A stretch of DNA of 64,000 nt from Saccharum officinarum (GCA_020631735.1 CM036221.1:9281381-9345380); one strand, 5' to 3'. Shown: positions 21,503 through 33,054, counted from the stretch's first letter. Notes: a model not told the origin generated them from the letters alone. A program made the numbers and translations.

Positions 21503-24384
21503 TTACAACTAGTGGAAAGGCTACTTGACCAAGTAATCTGTAACACATAGTAGTTCCTCAGAAATAGGCTTATATATATTAAAAAGGCCACAAAAGGGTA
21601 CAATACATGGGTTAGACTGAATTAGACAAAGTAGGACGCACGTCGCACTCCGCTGCGCCCGTATGTTTATTTATCTACTTGAAGGGAACTGGGTTGCTTA
21701 TATATAATATAATGATTATGTTACTTACACAAACAAAAAAATGAACGTTTGCCCATACATCAGGAATTTCACAAAAAAAATCGAGTAACATACATGATTG
21801 AACATGTGTTCACTAAAAACTATGTCAGCAATAATATTCACAGACGCCTCTCTCCCAGCCTGCTGAACTATCCTCCGTTCAATTTGTACAATCTGCAGAC
21901 AGAGGAAGAGCTAAAAGGATGTCATAGTTCATAGGCCGATAATCCAAACGTACAAATGTACTGGACAAAGGAAATATAGCATCTTTTGGACATTGACACC
22001 TGACATGACTAACTACAAACCAAAATGTAAACCTCTAACTAGAACATTAAGCACTATCTAACAAGAGGCTGATTGTTTTGTCCAAAGCTATTTCCAGCAT
22101 CTCAACAAACAAACCAAAAAAACATACAGATGACTAAGGTTGTCTTGCTATTAGCTTGGCTTGAGCGGACTTGTTGAAGAACTTATCTGCAGGGTATGCT
22201 GAACCAACTAATTGACAATATAACACTTTGTGTGACGCCTTTGCAACGTATATTTTTGTATCATGTACACAACAATGGTGTAATCATTGGCTCCCACTTC
22301 AAGTATGTCATGGAACCATAGCCACAATAATTTAGTAGATGTGCTCTAAACCAGTGCATGGAATAAGTCAGAATTGTAATGGTATCCAAACGTACTCTAA
22401 AGAGGGAGACAGTTTCATAATTGTTGGTCTGTAGCAGAATAGGTTCAGGTACGCATAAATAGAGAAAATCTTTACCTAGAGGAAGGCGCTTGTGATCTCA
22501 TCTTCGTAAACCTAAATGACACTAGTATTTTTATTTTCGGACAAAAAAATTAAAAAAATGTAGATTCAGTAAAAATATTGTAGTGGGCAACTCCAAAGCA
22601 CAACTCAAAAGGATCCAGTAAGAATCCGCTGCTGAAAAGATGAGAAGACAATGGCAGTAAGGTATCATAGGAAGCACTAAACGATATTACCCAATCAGTA
22701 GCATATGCGGTTGACATGTGTTGCAATATCCTTATCAGAATGCGTGAAGAGAACAGCCTGAAAAGAACATCCATTTCACATGAGGCGCTGAAAAACAGTG
22801 CGCGTATCAGAAGATAGCAATCATACCAAAAACATGGGAGTTAAACATCAGGCAGGCAGTTTGGTCCAGCTGTGCATGTGAATGTGTATCCAAGTTAGGA
22901 TGTCTCCATTGCATTTAACCTATTCGTAAATTTAAAACCCATGAAACTCTTCTGGTTCAAACAGTTAGAAGATGGTGCACAAATAATACTAAGAACCAAA
23001 ATGTTAATATGGTTTGAAACTAAAATCCTAAAGTAAAAACACATGGCAGTGCAATAGAGAAACTTGGAGCAGTGGTCGAGCAAGGACAAATGAGAAGCCA
23101 GTCTTCATGCAGCCTAATGCTTGACACCTACAAAATTAGCAAAATAAAGGCGCTGGCATTCATTACTGAAACGCAATACTAATTGCAGCACAGTAGGCCA
23201 TACGTTTGTCTCTGGCCCTATGAGGGATCAAAGACATATCTGAGTATTTGTTCCGGCATATAAAACACCGAATTGGAGGAACAAGGAAATTTAGAATGAG
23301 CTTGTGTACATGCCAATCTAAAATATTACATTTTGATTTAATGGGAATGGCATAATATAGTTTGATCGAAATGCAGAAGAACCATCTGTTACCTTCTGGT
23401 GAGGTGCTATGAGGAGTGATGAGTAAGCTGACAATGAGTTGAGTTCTAATATGTTTGCTTCACTGGTGGAGCACTAGGTCTGTATAGAGTATATTGATGC
23501 AAATATATAAAGTAGAAGCATATTGGAAAAGCAGTGGACATATTTGCTGGTCTAACTGAAAGTAAAATGGGACTTTGGATGTATATTGAAATCTACAAAA
23601 ACAAAGAATAGATATTTCACAGCAAATAAATTACCATTGCGGCTGATCAGCTGGCTCTAATAAGTTATCACAAATGCTGATTTCTCTTAATCATAATTTA
23701 CACATTTTTATTCATCATCTACAGTTCTGTTGTACAACACAGTGACGAACTGTAGCAAAAGAAGTGCTGGAAAAGACTAAATGGATTAAATTGAATGGAG
23801 GAGAGATACAGAATAAATGGAGAGCTAGTTAACCTGCTTAAATCACACACATTTGACATGGTACATAGTATAAGGAAAATCAACAACAAATGGGGGGTGT
23901 TCAGCCGAACCTGTGAACAAATGAGTAGTAGAGTGATCAGGCCACAACAGTTGCTCTATACGATGAAACCAAGGATACAAAGAAATTGCAAAATCTCTTA
24001 ACAGAAACACTAATGTTGTGGAGCATTTAATTGTCACAAGGTGAAAAAATTTAATAAAGCTGGAAGACACAACAATCTTAGAACCCAGGTGGAAACAAAA
24101 ACTTAGAAAGGGAACCTACGAAAATGGAAAAACTTAGATGAGGAGGGTCTTTGGAGCAGAAATATTTCGCCAAAAGTGGTTAACCTGAACCTGTAAACAT
24201 TTCGATAGCATGATTGCATGAGTAGCAGCAGAGGGAGTTTAGTCTAGAAAAAAAAATACATCATAAGACAGTATAAATAGGCAGTAAAAGGTAAATGCAT
24301 TGAATGATTAGTGGACAAAATGGCCGGCATAACTAACAACTCAGTTAAGTCGACAACCCACGCTTTAAATATAATAATCAGGGG
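21503..24384. other. A/T-rich sequence without recognisable genes
   Basis: Short open frames only, on both strands, none with a recognised motif. The texture resembles introns or old intergenic DNA. It forms one block with 24789-26658 and 31729-32933, later split by the LINE tail and copia C2. Confidence 0.4.
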
Positions 24385-24394
24385 GATGGCATGA

Positions 24395-24778
24395 GCACTG
24401 CTGATGGGTTGATAAGGCAAGGAATTAATTCTCTTATTATGCTCGGAGCTTGGACTATATGGAACCATCGCAATGGAGCAGCTCCAAACCTTGCTAGCGC
24501 TCTGATCATAGCCGGTGAGGAGCGTCGTTTGTGGTCTAGCAGGGGCTCGAGGGCTATCATTCTCGACTGCCCTCCTCCCCGATAGTTAGAAATGTTTAGC
24601 TTAGTAGTGGTTGCCTTGTGTGTTTTCTCACGGGGCGAATGTAACATTTCTGTTGGGGCGTGAGTGTGTGTGTGGTGTGTGTGTATGGTGTTTATGGGTT
24701 GTTCGGGCCCTTGCCCTTTTATCTTCTTAATATAATGAAACGCAGCTCTCCTGCGTTTTTCGAGAGAAAAAAAAGGCA
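24395..24778 (+). mobile_element. LINE L5, short 5'-truncated 3' end
   Basis: This 384-bp insertion carries the last codons of a LINE ORF2 and its 3' UTR, and ends in an A-run. An exact 10-bp target duplication GATGGCATGA flanks it at 24385-24394 and 24779-24788. The coding part includes LGAWTIWNHRNGAAP, the C-terminal region after zf-RVT, and stops near 24585. The 3' UTR has a GTGTGT-rich patch and the common plant LINE ending near CGCAGCTCTCCTGCG. Confidence 0.93.
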
Positions 24779-24788
24779 GATGGCATGA

Positions 24789-26658
24789 CTATCTGTTCTA
24801 CCTACCTGGAGCCAAGAACATACACTACAGTAGCATATAAAATCTACAAATTAGAACTTGTATTGTGAAAGATTGTAGACCTAGGCATACATTCTCTTAT
24901 CCATTACTGGCCATAGGTTGGACGATAAAATAACAGAAAAAAATACATGTGCGTATGAAATATTTATGCCAGAGTTTATTAGGGTCGTTGCACTAAAGAA
25001 AATCTAAGATTTCATAAACTACTATATATACCTCTGCAGGCTAGAATTAGTGCAGTAAACATCTTTTTCCAGAAATGACCAAAACCAGTAGTATCAACCA
25101 AGAAAGTGTGTTTTTCAATTCCAATGGTTCTGACAAAAAGACCATGTAACCTGCACGAAAGAAAGGTAAGACTGTCCACTTCATATAAACAGGGGGAAGG
25201 TTGGTCTCCTTCACCAGGTTCAAATTGTTTGATTCCTATCATTCCATTGTACAAACGTATGTTCATGAGAGTTCTTAGTTTAATCCGTAAAGCATAAACA
25301 CATTTTTAAAAAACTCATAATAGCTCCATAAGTGGTCCATAGAGTTGATTCATGATAATATAGTTAAGTTTTCATAGTTAAAATGTGACATCTGTTACTT
25401 CCATAGTGAAATATGTCTGACTTATGATTGAGAATAAACAGCTAGGTATCTAGGATTATCTTTATGGTGGACCTCCAAGATTGACTATAAATATATTGAA
25501 CTGATCAAAGTAGACTAACCTTGAGAAGGGGTTTAGATCCAAACAAACAAACAATGGCTTATTCCAAAAACTCTCAATATCCTCGTCCACATTTGTTTTC
25601 ACTATCACATGATAGTTTGGTGTAGCAGATTGCTAATTAAGAACAAGATGAAAAGTCACACCTATGGTGCAAAGCCCTCAACACGTTCATTCTCTTTTTG
25701 TTGAACATTTTAGCAACAAAGGGAAATATATGTTAAGGTTTCGACACAGCATTTTAATTTCTACATCAAAGAATTCATGCACCAAATGACATATTAGGTA
25801 ACATAAGCAAAAGCAATGCAATGATTTCACTATAGCTAGAGAGCATAGAAACACACATCAAAGACCACGATGCAAAAACCTTAGCTTTCAACAGTTTATG
25901 AGTCTGATAAGAGAAGTGGATTGCATATTCACATACAAATAGATGCAACATGCAAGGCCGATTTTCATTAGACAACAGTAAGTACAATGAAATTTAAAGA
26001 ACATGTGAATCATGTTAGGATAAATACGAAAATAAAAAAGCTTCACATGGCAATAATGCATATAGGGAGGCTCACCCCTTTTATCCTCACTACAGATGGT
26101 TATAGTATGCAAAGCACACTTAGATCCCTGCAAACAAAATCCTAAAAACACAACAATTAGTGGATGACATTTATTAACCGGTCTTTAGGAGCAGTCCCAT
26201 TTAGTAGTTCCGTTCACTACTCTTGACCTGTAGATATAATCAGAAAAGTCACAATTCAATCATTTTTCGTTGTTGGCACAGTCTGCGTAGGTAAAAATCC
26301 AAAATAATAAGTAATGAGACTAACCCCTTAGGTAGAGTAAAGCGAAGTATGGAAGGTATGTAGATGATAAAATTGGATGAATGTAAATTGACCTCTAGAA
26401 GAAGTGACGTGCCCATTAAACGTAAAACCAAAAATTATCACATTAGGAAATTGGAGTAAATTAAAGACAAGAAGCATTACAAAAATTATCACATTAAGAA
26501 ATTGGATTGGAGTAAATTAAAGACAACAAGCATGCAGTTAACATCAAGTGTGGAACCATCTTTGACAAGCTTGGAAAAGTTCAGCAGGATGAATATCATG
26601 TAATCCGGCCCAATATATTGAACACAATATTTTGTAGCTGAAGCCATGTTTACAAGGT
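24789..26658. other. A/T-rich sequence without recognisable genes
   Basis: Only short frames are present. Minus-strand frames at 25012-25266 and 26489-26674 read smoothly, but I could match them to no family. An imperfect 45-bp direct repeat (ATTATCACATTA-containing) lies at about 26435-26520. No gene is called. Confidence 0.4.
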
Positions 26659-26663
26659 AATAT

Positions 26664-26792
26664 TGTAGAAACACCGCACACCCTAATTAGGGGGGGTGAC
26701 CTTCATTATATAGCCTAATAGGCTAGGGTTACAATGTACATGGGCCAATGGGCCATACGCCCAATATGGGCTGTTACAATTACATTCTAACA
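26664..26792 (-). repeat. C2 3' LTR (129 bp)
   Basis: It is a direct repeat of 31595-31723 with TG/CA termini and one substitution between the two copies. Confidence 0.95.
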
Positions 26793-26804
26793 CCCTCCCT
26801 CAGT

Positions 26805-29800
26805 CTAAGCGGGAGTGTCACGAACACAAAAACTGGACCTAAAGTCAGTGAACAACTGTACAGGTAACCCTTTGGTCATAATGTCCGCGAACTGATGAGA
26901 TGACGGAACATGGAGCACCCGAACCTGTCCCAAAGCAACTTTCTCACGAACAAAGTGAATATCTATCTCAATATGCTTCGTACGACGATGATGAACTGGA
27001 TTGGCGGTCATGTAGACAGCACTAACATTGTCGCAGTAGACGATCGTCGCCGAAGAGATGGGTGCGTGGAGCTCCTGAAGTAGCTGACGAAGCCAACAAG
27101 TCTCAGCCACAGCGTGTGCAACAGCACGATATTCCGCCTCCGCACTCGAACGAGAAACCGTAGTCTGTCGTTTAGAGGACCAAGAGACTAAGTTGTCGCC
27201 GAGGAAGACACAGTACCCTGAAGTGGAGCGCCGAGAGTCGGGACAACCAGCCCAATCCGCATCAGAGTAGGCAGTCAAGCTGGTGATACTGCCCGTGCCG
27301 ATGTGAAGTCCGGTAGACAGGGTGCCTTTAACATACCGCAGGACACGCTTGAGCATTGCAAGATGAGGCTCGCGCGGGTCGTGCATGAAGAGGCAAACCT
27401 GCTGAACTGCATAGGCAAGGTCCGGACGAGTCAGCGTGAGATACTGTAGAGCACCGGCGAGACTGCGGTACTGAGTGGCATCCGCCACAACGCCATCAGT
27501 AGCTGAGAGCTTGGCGTGAGTGTCAACAGGAGTCGCCGTAGAGTGACACTCAGCCATGCCGGCGCGCTGGAGCAAGTCCACAGCGTACTGGCGCTGAGAC
27601 AGGAAGAGGCCATCAGCAGAACGCGTGACAGAGATCCCGAGGAAGTGATGAAGATCCCCGAGATCTGTCATGGCGAACTCGGAGTGAAGAAGCTCGGTGA
27701 GTCGTCGAAGAAGCGAGGCTGACGAGGCTGTCAGCACGATGTCGTCGACGTAGAGTAGTAAGTAGGCGATGTCGGATCCCACTTTGTAAACAAAGAGGGA
27801 AGTGTCGGAGGCCGAAGCTGTGAAGCCAGACTGCCGGATGAAGCCAGAGAACCGCTGGTGCCACGCCCGGGGTGCCTGCTTGAGCCCGTACAAGGACTTT
27901 TGCAAGAGGCATACGTGGTCGGGAGCCGCCGGGTCGACGAAGCCGGGCGGCTGCTGACAGTAAACCGTCTCGTTCAGATGGCCGTGGAGAAAGGCGTTCT
28001 TCACGTCCAACTGATGGATCGGCCAGGAACGAGAGGCGGCGATGCTGAGGACGACCCGAATGGTGGCCGGTTTGACAACCGGACTGAACGTCTCGTCGTA
28101 GTCGACGCCGTACTGCTGCGAGAAGCCACGAACGACCCATCTGGCTTTATGACGAGCCAGAGAACCATCAGCATGATACTTGTGCTTGAAGACCCACTTG
28201 CCGGTGATGACGTTGGCTCGAGATGGGCGAGGGACAAGACGCCAGGTGCCATTATCCATGAGGGCCTTGTATTCTTCAGCCATTGCTGCGCGCCAATTCG
28301 CATCAGCAAGCGCGGCGCGAGTGGTGCCTGGCAACGGAGAAGCCAGACTGGAGGCTGCCGCGGTGAAGCCGTACCGCTGCATGGGCGGCGGCAGGGAGCC
28401 CGTCTGGGAACGAGTCGCCCGCGCAGGAGCCTCCTCCTGCGGTGCTGGAGCCGTGGGCGCCACCTGCTGCGTTGGTGGAGATCCCGAAGACGCTGCCGGT
28501 GGCGGCTGCGGTGCCGGCGGCGGAGCTGGACGACGACTGTAGTGGATGCCGAACCGCTGCGGCTGCGGTGCCGGTGGCGGAGCTGGACGACGACTGTAGT
28601 GGATGCCGAACCGCTGCCGGACAGGGACAGGGGTGACAGCACCTGCTGGCGAAGGAGGTGCTGGAGATGCGTCCTGCCGAGGAGCCGAAGACAGCCTGTG
28701 AGCCGCGCCATGCCACAGGATGGCAGGGTCGAGTCCGACGGGATCGCCAGCATCGTCAGCGTCGTCTGGGCTGGACGAGACAGGCGCCACCGAAGTCCGC
28801 GAGTGCCGAACGTCTGAGGGAGACGGGGCAGACGCGGGAAGTAAGTCCTGTATCAAAAAATCAAGAGTATCCGGTCGAGGCTTGGAGGCCGCAAACGGAA
28901 AGTGAGTCTCATCAAAAACGACATGCCGCGAGATGATGATCTTGCGAGTGGAGAGGTCAAGACACCGGTAACCCTTCTGTGATGGAGGATAACCGAGAAA
29001 GACACATGCCGTGGAGCGAGGAGACAATTTGTGGCGAGTCGTGGCACTAAGGTTAGGGTAGCATAAGCAGCCAAAAACTTTAAGAATGGAGTAGTCTGGC
29101 ATCTTGTGGTGGAGGAGATGATATGGTATACCGTTATGTGTGGACGAGGATGGCCGCCGGTTCGTGAGGAACACGGTGGTGGAGAGAGCTTCGACCCAAT
29201 AGGATGGAGGCATGGCGGCATGAATGAGAAGCGTGCGAACACCATTGTTCAAAGTCCGGAGCATACGCTCAGCCTTGCCATTCTGAGCGGATGTGTAGGG
29301 GCACGAGGTGCGAAGAAGAATGCCGCGGCCAGCCAAGAAGGTGGCGGTGACATTGTTGAGGAACTCGGTGCCATTATCTGCCTGAAAACAGCGGACAACA
29401 GAACTGAACTGTGTGTGAGCGTAAGCAACGAAACGAACAATGTGTTCATGAACTTCTGATTTATGACGAAGAGGAAACGCCCAGCAATAATGTGTATAAT
29501 CATCAACTAACACAAGATAGAATTTATAACCAGAAATACTCGCAACTGGAGAGGTCCAGACATCACAATGAACAAGTTCAAAAGGTGCTGATGTACTAGA
29601 GACCGAACTAGCAAAAGGCAGCCTAGCGTGTTTACCGAGCTGACAAGCATGACAAAGGCGACTAGCTGCTTTATTACACTGGATAGCTGATAGTTTATTT
29701 AGAGTAGCGACGACAGCAGGTGCAGGATGACCAAGGCGGGAGTGCCACAGCTCCGGAGAGACGACAGCGACGTGACAACGAGGTGGCATGCGATGTGGAA

Positions 29801-30548
29801 TGGTGTAGAGGTCCCCGTTGCTATTGCACCGAAGGAGGACCGTCTTGGTCTTGAGATCCTTAACAGAAAAACCAGAGGCGTCAAACTCAATTGAACAATT
29901 ATTGTCGCGAGTAAGCTGTCGAACGGATAACAGGTTATGACTGAGGTGCGGAGCGACAAGAACATTATCAAGATGAAAGGAACGATCAGCTATTTGTAAG
30001 GAAGATGTGCCACGACTAAAGACAGGAATAGATTGCCCATTACCAACCGTAATGGAGGACGGTGGTGACGGGAGACAGGAAAGAAGTATACCGTCATTGG
30101 AGGACATGTGGGATGTCGCTCCGCTGTCCACGACCCAGGGGGAAGACCCCTGTACCGCCATCTGATTGAGGGCGGCGATCAGGCTGTTCGCGTCCCAGGA
30201 TCCGTACCCGTGTCCTGGTGGTGCGGTGGAGTACTGGGCTGGCGCGAAGACAGTGTGCGCCTGCGCCTGCGGAGGGGGCGGCTGCACGCCCCACTGCTGC
30301 TGGACGGGTGGCGCGCCCCACTGCTGCTGCTGGACGGCCCAGGGGTTATAGCAGACCCAAGGACCGGCCGGCTGAGGAGCGTGACGTCCGCCTGGAGCGC
30401 CCTGCTGGGCGCCATGCTGCTGGTTGCGGCCGCCGCCTCCGTTGTTGCCGTTGCCGCCACGCCCTCCTCTGCCTTTGCCCCCTTGCCCTTGCCACCGCCC
30501 CCACGGTTGGATGGCGCGGGAGTGGACCTGCAGGATGGCGAGGTGCAA
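26805..30548 (-). CDS. C2 pol polyprotein (protease, integrase, RT, RNase H)
   Basis: A single open frame of 1247 codons. Domains in order: Gly/Gln-rich gag C-terminus; protease WVVDSGATSHM; pre-integrase LWHSRLGHPAPA with a CHACQLGK zinc pair; integrase with FQADNGTEF and NGKAERM (spacing D-35-E); a Pro-rich linker; RT from WVFKHKYHADGSL through YLLLYVDDIVLTASS; RNase H with AYSDADWAGCPD and SSAEAEYRA; and the tail HQFADIMTKGLP. All catalytic residues I can check are present. The ATG at 30548 is only the upstream frame limit; the natural start is gag at 31267 and the true joining point is near 30500. If the one-base break is an assembly error, the element could be autonomous. Confidence 0.95.
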   Translation of the reverse strand: MHLAILQVHSRAIQPWGRWQGQGGKGRGGRGGNGNNGGGGRNQQHGAQQGAPGGRHAPQPAGPWVCYNPWAVQQQQWGAPPVQQQWGVQPPPPQAQAHTVFAPAQYSTAPPGHGYGSWDANSLIAALNQMAVQGSSPWVVDSGATSHMSSNDGILLSCLPSPPSSITVGNGQSIPVFSRGTSSLQIADRSFHLDNVLVAPHLSHNLLSVRQLTRDNNCSIEFDASGFSVKDLKTKTVLLRCNSNGDLYTIPHRMPPRCHVAVVSPELWHSRLGHPAPAVVATLNKLSAIQCNKAASRLCHACQLGKHARLPFASSVSSTSAPFELVHCDVWTSPVASISGYKFYLVLVDDYTHYCWAFPLRHKSEVHEHIVRFVAYAHTQFSSVVRCFQADNGTEFLNNVTATFLAGRGILLRTSCPYTSAQNGKAERMLRTLNNGVRTLLIHAAMPPSYWVEALSTTVFLTNRRPSSSTHNGIPYHLLHHKMPDYSILKVFGCLCYPNLSATTRHKLSPRSTACVFLGYPPSQKGYRCLDLSTRKIIISRHVVFDETHFPFAASKPRPDTLDFLIQDLLPASAPSPSDVRHSRTSVAPVSSSPDDADDAGDPVGLDPAILWHGAAHRLSSAPRQDASPAPPSPAGAVTPVPVRQRFGIHYSRRPAPPPAPQPQRFGIHYSRRPAPPPAPQPPPAASSGSPPTQQVAPTAPAPQEEAPARATRSQTGSLPPPMQRYGFTAAASSLASPLPGTTRAALADANWRAAMAEEYKALMDNGTWRLVPRPSRANVITGKWVFKHKYHADGSLARHKARWVVRGFSQQYGVDYDETFSPVVKPATIRVVLSIAASRSWPIHQLDVKNAFLHGHLNETVYCQQPPGFVDPAAPDHVCLLQKSLYGLKQAPRAWHQRFSGFIRQSGFTASASDTSLFVYKVGSDIAYLLLYVDDIVLTASSASLLRRLTELLHSEFAMTDLGDLHHFLGISVTRSADGLFLSQRQYAVDLLQRAGMAECHSTATPVDTHAKLSATDGVVADATQYRSLAGALQYLTLTRPDLAYAVQQVCLFMHDPREPHLAMLKRVLRYVKGTLSTGLHIGTGSITSLTAYSDADWAGCPDSRRSTSGYCVFLGDNLVSWSSKRQTTVSRSSAEAEYRAVAHAVAETCWLRQLLQELHAPISSATIVYCDNVSAVYMTANPVHHRRTKHIEIDIHFVREKVALGQVRVLHVPSSHQFADIMTKGLPVQLFTDFRSSFCVRDTPA
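28522..28635 (-). repeat. 57-bp tandem duplication in the C2 linker
   Basis: Two adjacent 57-bp copies (offset 28522 to 28579) encode a repeated 19-residue unit containing RFGIHYSRRPAPPPAPQP, between integrase and RT. The frame is preserved. Confidence 0.9.
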
Positions 30549-31267
30549 GAAGAGGTGGAGGAAGCGACGAGTGCTGATGCCGAAGCCTCCTTGCCCTCGG
30601 AGCCAAGACGGAGCTCCTTGACGCGGAGCATGTTGGTGGCAGACTTGAAGTCGGGAAGCGGCGACGTGTTGGAGATGATGTCGGCGGTGTTGGCGAAGCG
30701 GGGGTTGAGGCCGCGCAGAAGGTTGAGCACGAGCTGCGCAGGGGAGACGGTGTGACCGACCTCCCGGAGAGCATCAGCAGTGCGCTTCATCTGCTGGGCG
30801 TAGGCGTCGATGGAGAGGTCGCCCTGGGACAGGTTGTGGAACTCCTGCTCGAGGACGACGGCGCGGGACTCCTTGTTTGCCTGAAACAAGGCCTCGATGG
30901 AGACCCACAGAGCGCGTGCATCCTGTGCAGGCTCCATGGCGAGGTCGAGGACGGCGTCGTCGACGGAGCCGTATATCCAGCCGTGAATGCAGGCGTCAGG
31001 CTGGGACCACAGGGGGTCAGTCGGGCGCGCAGCCGTCGTACCATCGATGTGACCGAGCAGCCCGTACTTGCCGCAGAGAGCGGTGAAGAACGCCGTCCAC
31101 TTGGAGTAGTTGGGGCGCTCGAGGCTGAGGGCGACGGGGACGTGCTGCTTGACGTTGACGGCAGCATAGGCGGCGTAGAAGGCAGGGACGATGGCATCCC
31201 CCAGGGCGCCGGAGTTTCCGGAGCCGAGAACGCCGGAGGTAGCAGAAGAAGTCGTCGAGGACGTCAT
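30490..31267 (-). CDS. C2 gag (capsid region)
   Basis: The ATG at 31267 opens gag. The capsid domain contains LERPNYSKWTAFFTALCGKYGL, then DPLWSQPDACIHGWIYGSVDD and LSQGDLSIDAYAQQMKRTADAL. Gag coats element RNA in virus-like particles. The Gly/Ser-rich C-terminal part reaches a G/C run near 30475-30510, where the frame must change by one base to join pol. The open frame itself continues to 30179 out of register. No CCHC zinc knuckle is visible; a Gly-rich GGKGRGGRGGNGNNGG segment occupies that place on the pol-frame side. Confidence 0.88.
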
Positions 31268-31315
31268 GACGAAGACGACGGGCGGCCTGTAGGGGTGTCA
31301 CGCGCGGAGGACGGC

Positions 31316-31505
31316 AGCGGCTGTGCGGGGGCGGCGGCGGCCCTGGCAGCGACTGTGCGGGGCGGCGGCGGCCCTGGCAGCGGCTGTGAGTTGGCGGCGG
31401 CCCTGGGGCGGCCCTGGCAGCGGCTGTGTGGGGGCGGCGGCGGCCCTGGCAGCGGCTGTGAGGTGGCGGCGGCGGCCCTAGGCGGCGGCGGCCCGGTGCG
31501 GCGGC
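31316..31505 (-). repeat. G/C-rich minisatellite in the C2 leader
   Basis: Between the 5' LTR and gag, an imperfect repeat built on GGCGGCGGCCCTGGCAGCGG recurs four to five times (plus strand). Its position in the untranslated leader could affect RNA folding or packaging; that is inference. Confidence 0.8.
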
Positions 31506-31582
31506 GGTGGCGCGTGCCCTAGAGTTAGGGCACACGGGCAGCGGAAAAGGAAAGGGGAAATCCCGGGATCAGGCCCCCAGAA

Positions 31583-31594
31583 CTCGTGATACCA
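31583..31594 (-). other. C2 primer binding site
   Basis: The minus strand reads TGGTATCACGAG immediately inside the 5' LTR. The first eight bases match the complement of the initiator methionine tRNA 3' end, the common copia primer. The rest diverges. Confidence 0.7.
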
Positions 31595-31723
31595 TGTAGA
31601 AACACCGCACACCCTAATTAGGGGGGGTGACCTTCATTATATAGCCTAATAGGCTAAGGTTACAATGTACATGGGCCAATGGGCCATACGCCCAATATGG
31701 GCTGTTACAATTACATTCTAACA
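31595..31723 (-). repeat. C2 5' LTR (129 bp)
   Basis: Partner of 26664-26792. Its inner edge abuts the primer binding site on the minus strand. Confidence 0.95.
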
Positions 31724-31728
31724 AATAT

Positions 31729-32933
31729 GACACATAGAGCATTAACCTAAAACATGAGACTAACCCATGGATCTTACTGCTTAAAACCATGATATAAAAA
31801 ATAAGAAGGCCAATCAAAGGCTCACCGGTCTATGTGGAAGCTGAACCACCAGAACAAACCCCAATGCATAAAGCTGCACAAACGAATGGAATCAGTATAA
31901 GGAGGCACAACACAAGCTTGCTCCGGTTCAGGATCAATGTAGGTGCAGAGGGGGAAGGGAGAAAGCAGTCACATTACACAGGACACCGTAGAAGAATGAC
32001 AGCTCACATGAAGCACTGGGCTCAAGCATTAGACAAGGAGAGGAGACCCGCGATCCTAGGTATGGTGCAACGCACCCAAATCAAGTACCTGCGGAACCAC
32101 AGTCCAAAACAAAATACAGATTCGCAAAAACGACGAATGTAGATGAACTATACATCAATTTGAACAGACAATGAGATCAACAAACCCGCTCCGTCCCGCT
32201 GCTCCCACCCGGTTGACGCCGTCGCGACGGTCCCACTTGCTCAACGCGCCGCGCGGCTCTGGCTTGTGAAGCCAACCGGCGCTAGGCTGGTACCGTACGT
32301 AGCACCGTCTCCATCCGAATGGCACCGACGGCGGCACAATTCCTGTGCGCCACGACGTGGCTGGTCCTCACCGGGAGGGCCGCCGCCGCGATGCGTGCGC
32401 TCCTCGCCGGGAGGGCCGCAACTGAGACGAATCCCATCCATAGGAGCGCTGGGGAGGGGAAAGGAGAGCTGACCGGTACCATGGAAGAGGAGCCGAGGAG
32501 GAGAGGCGTCGCAGCAGTGGCCGGGGCCGGTGCGGCACCCGTCGGCGGGGGTGACGCTCGGCAGCGCCACCTCGACGGAGTGGTGGCTGGGGCGCTCCTC
32601 GGCAGCGCGGCCTCGGCAGGGCCTGGGCTGGGACGGGGACGGCGGCGGAGGCGGAGATACGGCACTCGGTCCACGGTCCACGTCCACGTCCACGGTAAAG
32701 TTAAATGCGCCCTTAAGGCTATCAGCTCTCGTCGCCTGCGCAGTTGGATTCGCGTTGAGAAATATAGTTACACACATCTCAATATATACGTGTGCACATA
32801 TTTTTTTAATATGAGTCTACGTAAAAATAATAAGATCATACAGTACAAGAAAATTTTAAGACTGCACGCGAATCCACGTGAAAATGGTGAGATCAAACGA
32901 TAAAAGAAAATTTTAAGACAACGCTAACTCTTG
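31729..32933. other. Host flank between C2 and LINE L4, with a G/C-rich island
   Basis: Positions 31729-32150 are A/T-rich. At 32170-32700 the sequence is strongly G/C-rich with open frames on both strands. The longest is 178 codons on the minus strand (32241-32777) and rich in Pro, Arg and Ser. I recognise no domain. It could be a 5' exon or promoter island of a broken gene reading leftward, but there is no supporting motif. Confidence 0.35.
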
Positions 32934-33054
32934 AGCAGCTTTGTTTTTTTTAACACAATGGCAGAAACTCTGCCTTTCAATTAAATAGGAGAGCAAAAGA
33001 GTTTATGTACAAACCAAAAAAACACAGAGAAACATAGAGAAACCTCTTGAAATG

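Larger units (their letters stand above)
26664..31723 (-). mobile_element. Ty1/copia LTR retrotransposon C2, young and nearly intact
   Basis: This 5060-bp element on the minus strand has exact AATAT target duplications (26659-26663 and 31724-31728). The 129-bp LTRs differ at a single base by eye (G versus A in GGCTAGGGTT/GGCTAAGGTT). The order is leader, gag, protease, integrase, RT, RNase H, polypurine tract (GAGGGAGGG on the minus strand, next to 26793), LTR. Sequence motifs resemble C1 and suggest the Ale/Retrofit lineage. Near-identical LTRs and a long uninterrupted pol frame indicate recent insertion. Confidence 0.96.

Noticed and set aside
24430..24585. Possible independent small protein gene
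   Set aside because: It matches a LINE ORF2 C-terminus and lies between target duplications.
27858..28817. 319-codon plus-strand frame inside C2
   Set aside because: It is antisense to pol; its Arg/Trp-rich text comes from the G/C-rich linker.
30752..31522. 256-codon plus-strand frame at the C2 5' end
   Set aside because: It is antisense to gag and the leader minisatellite; no recognised domain.
32241..32777. 178-codon minus-strand protein gene
   Set aside because: Low-complexity Pro/Arg/Ser composition, frames open on both strands, no motif or splice support.
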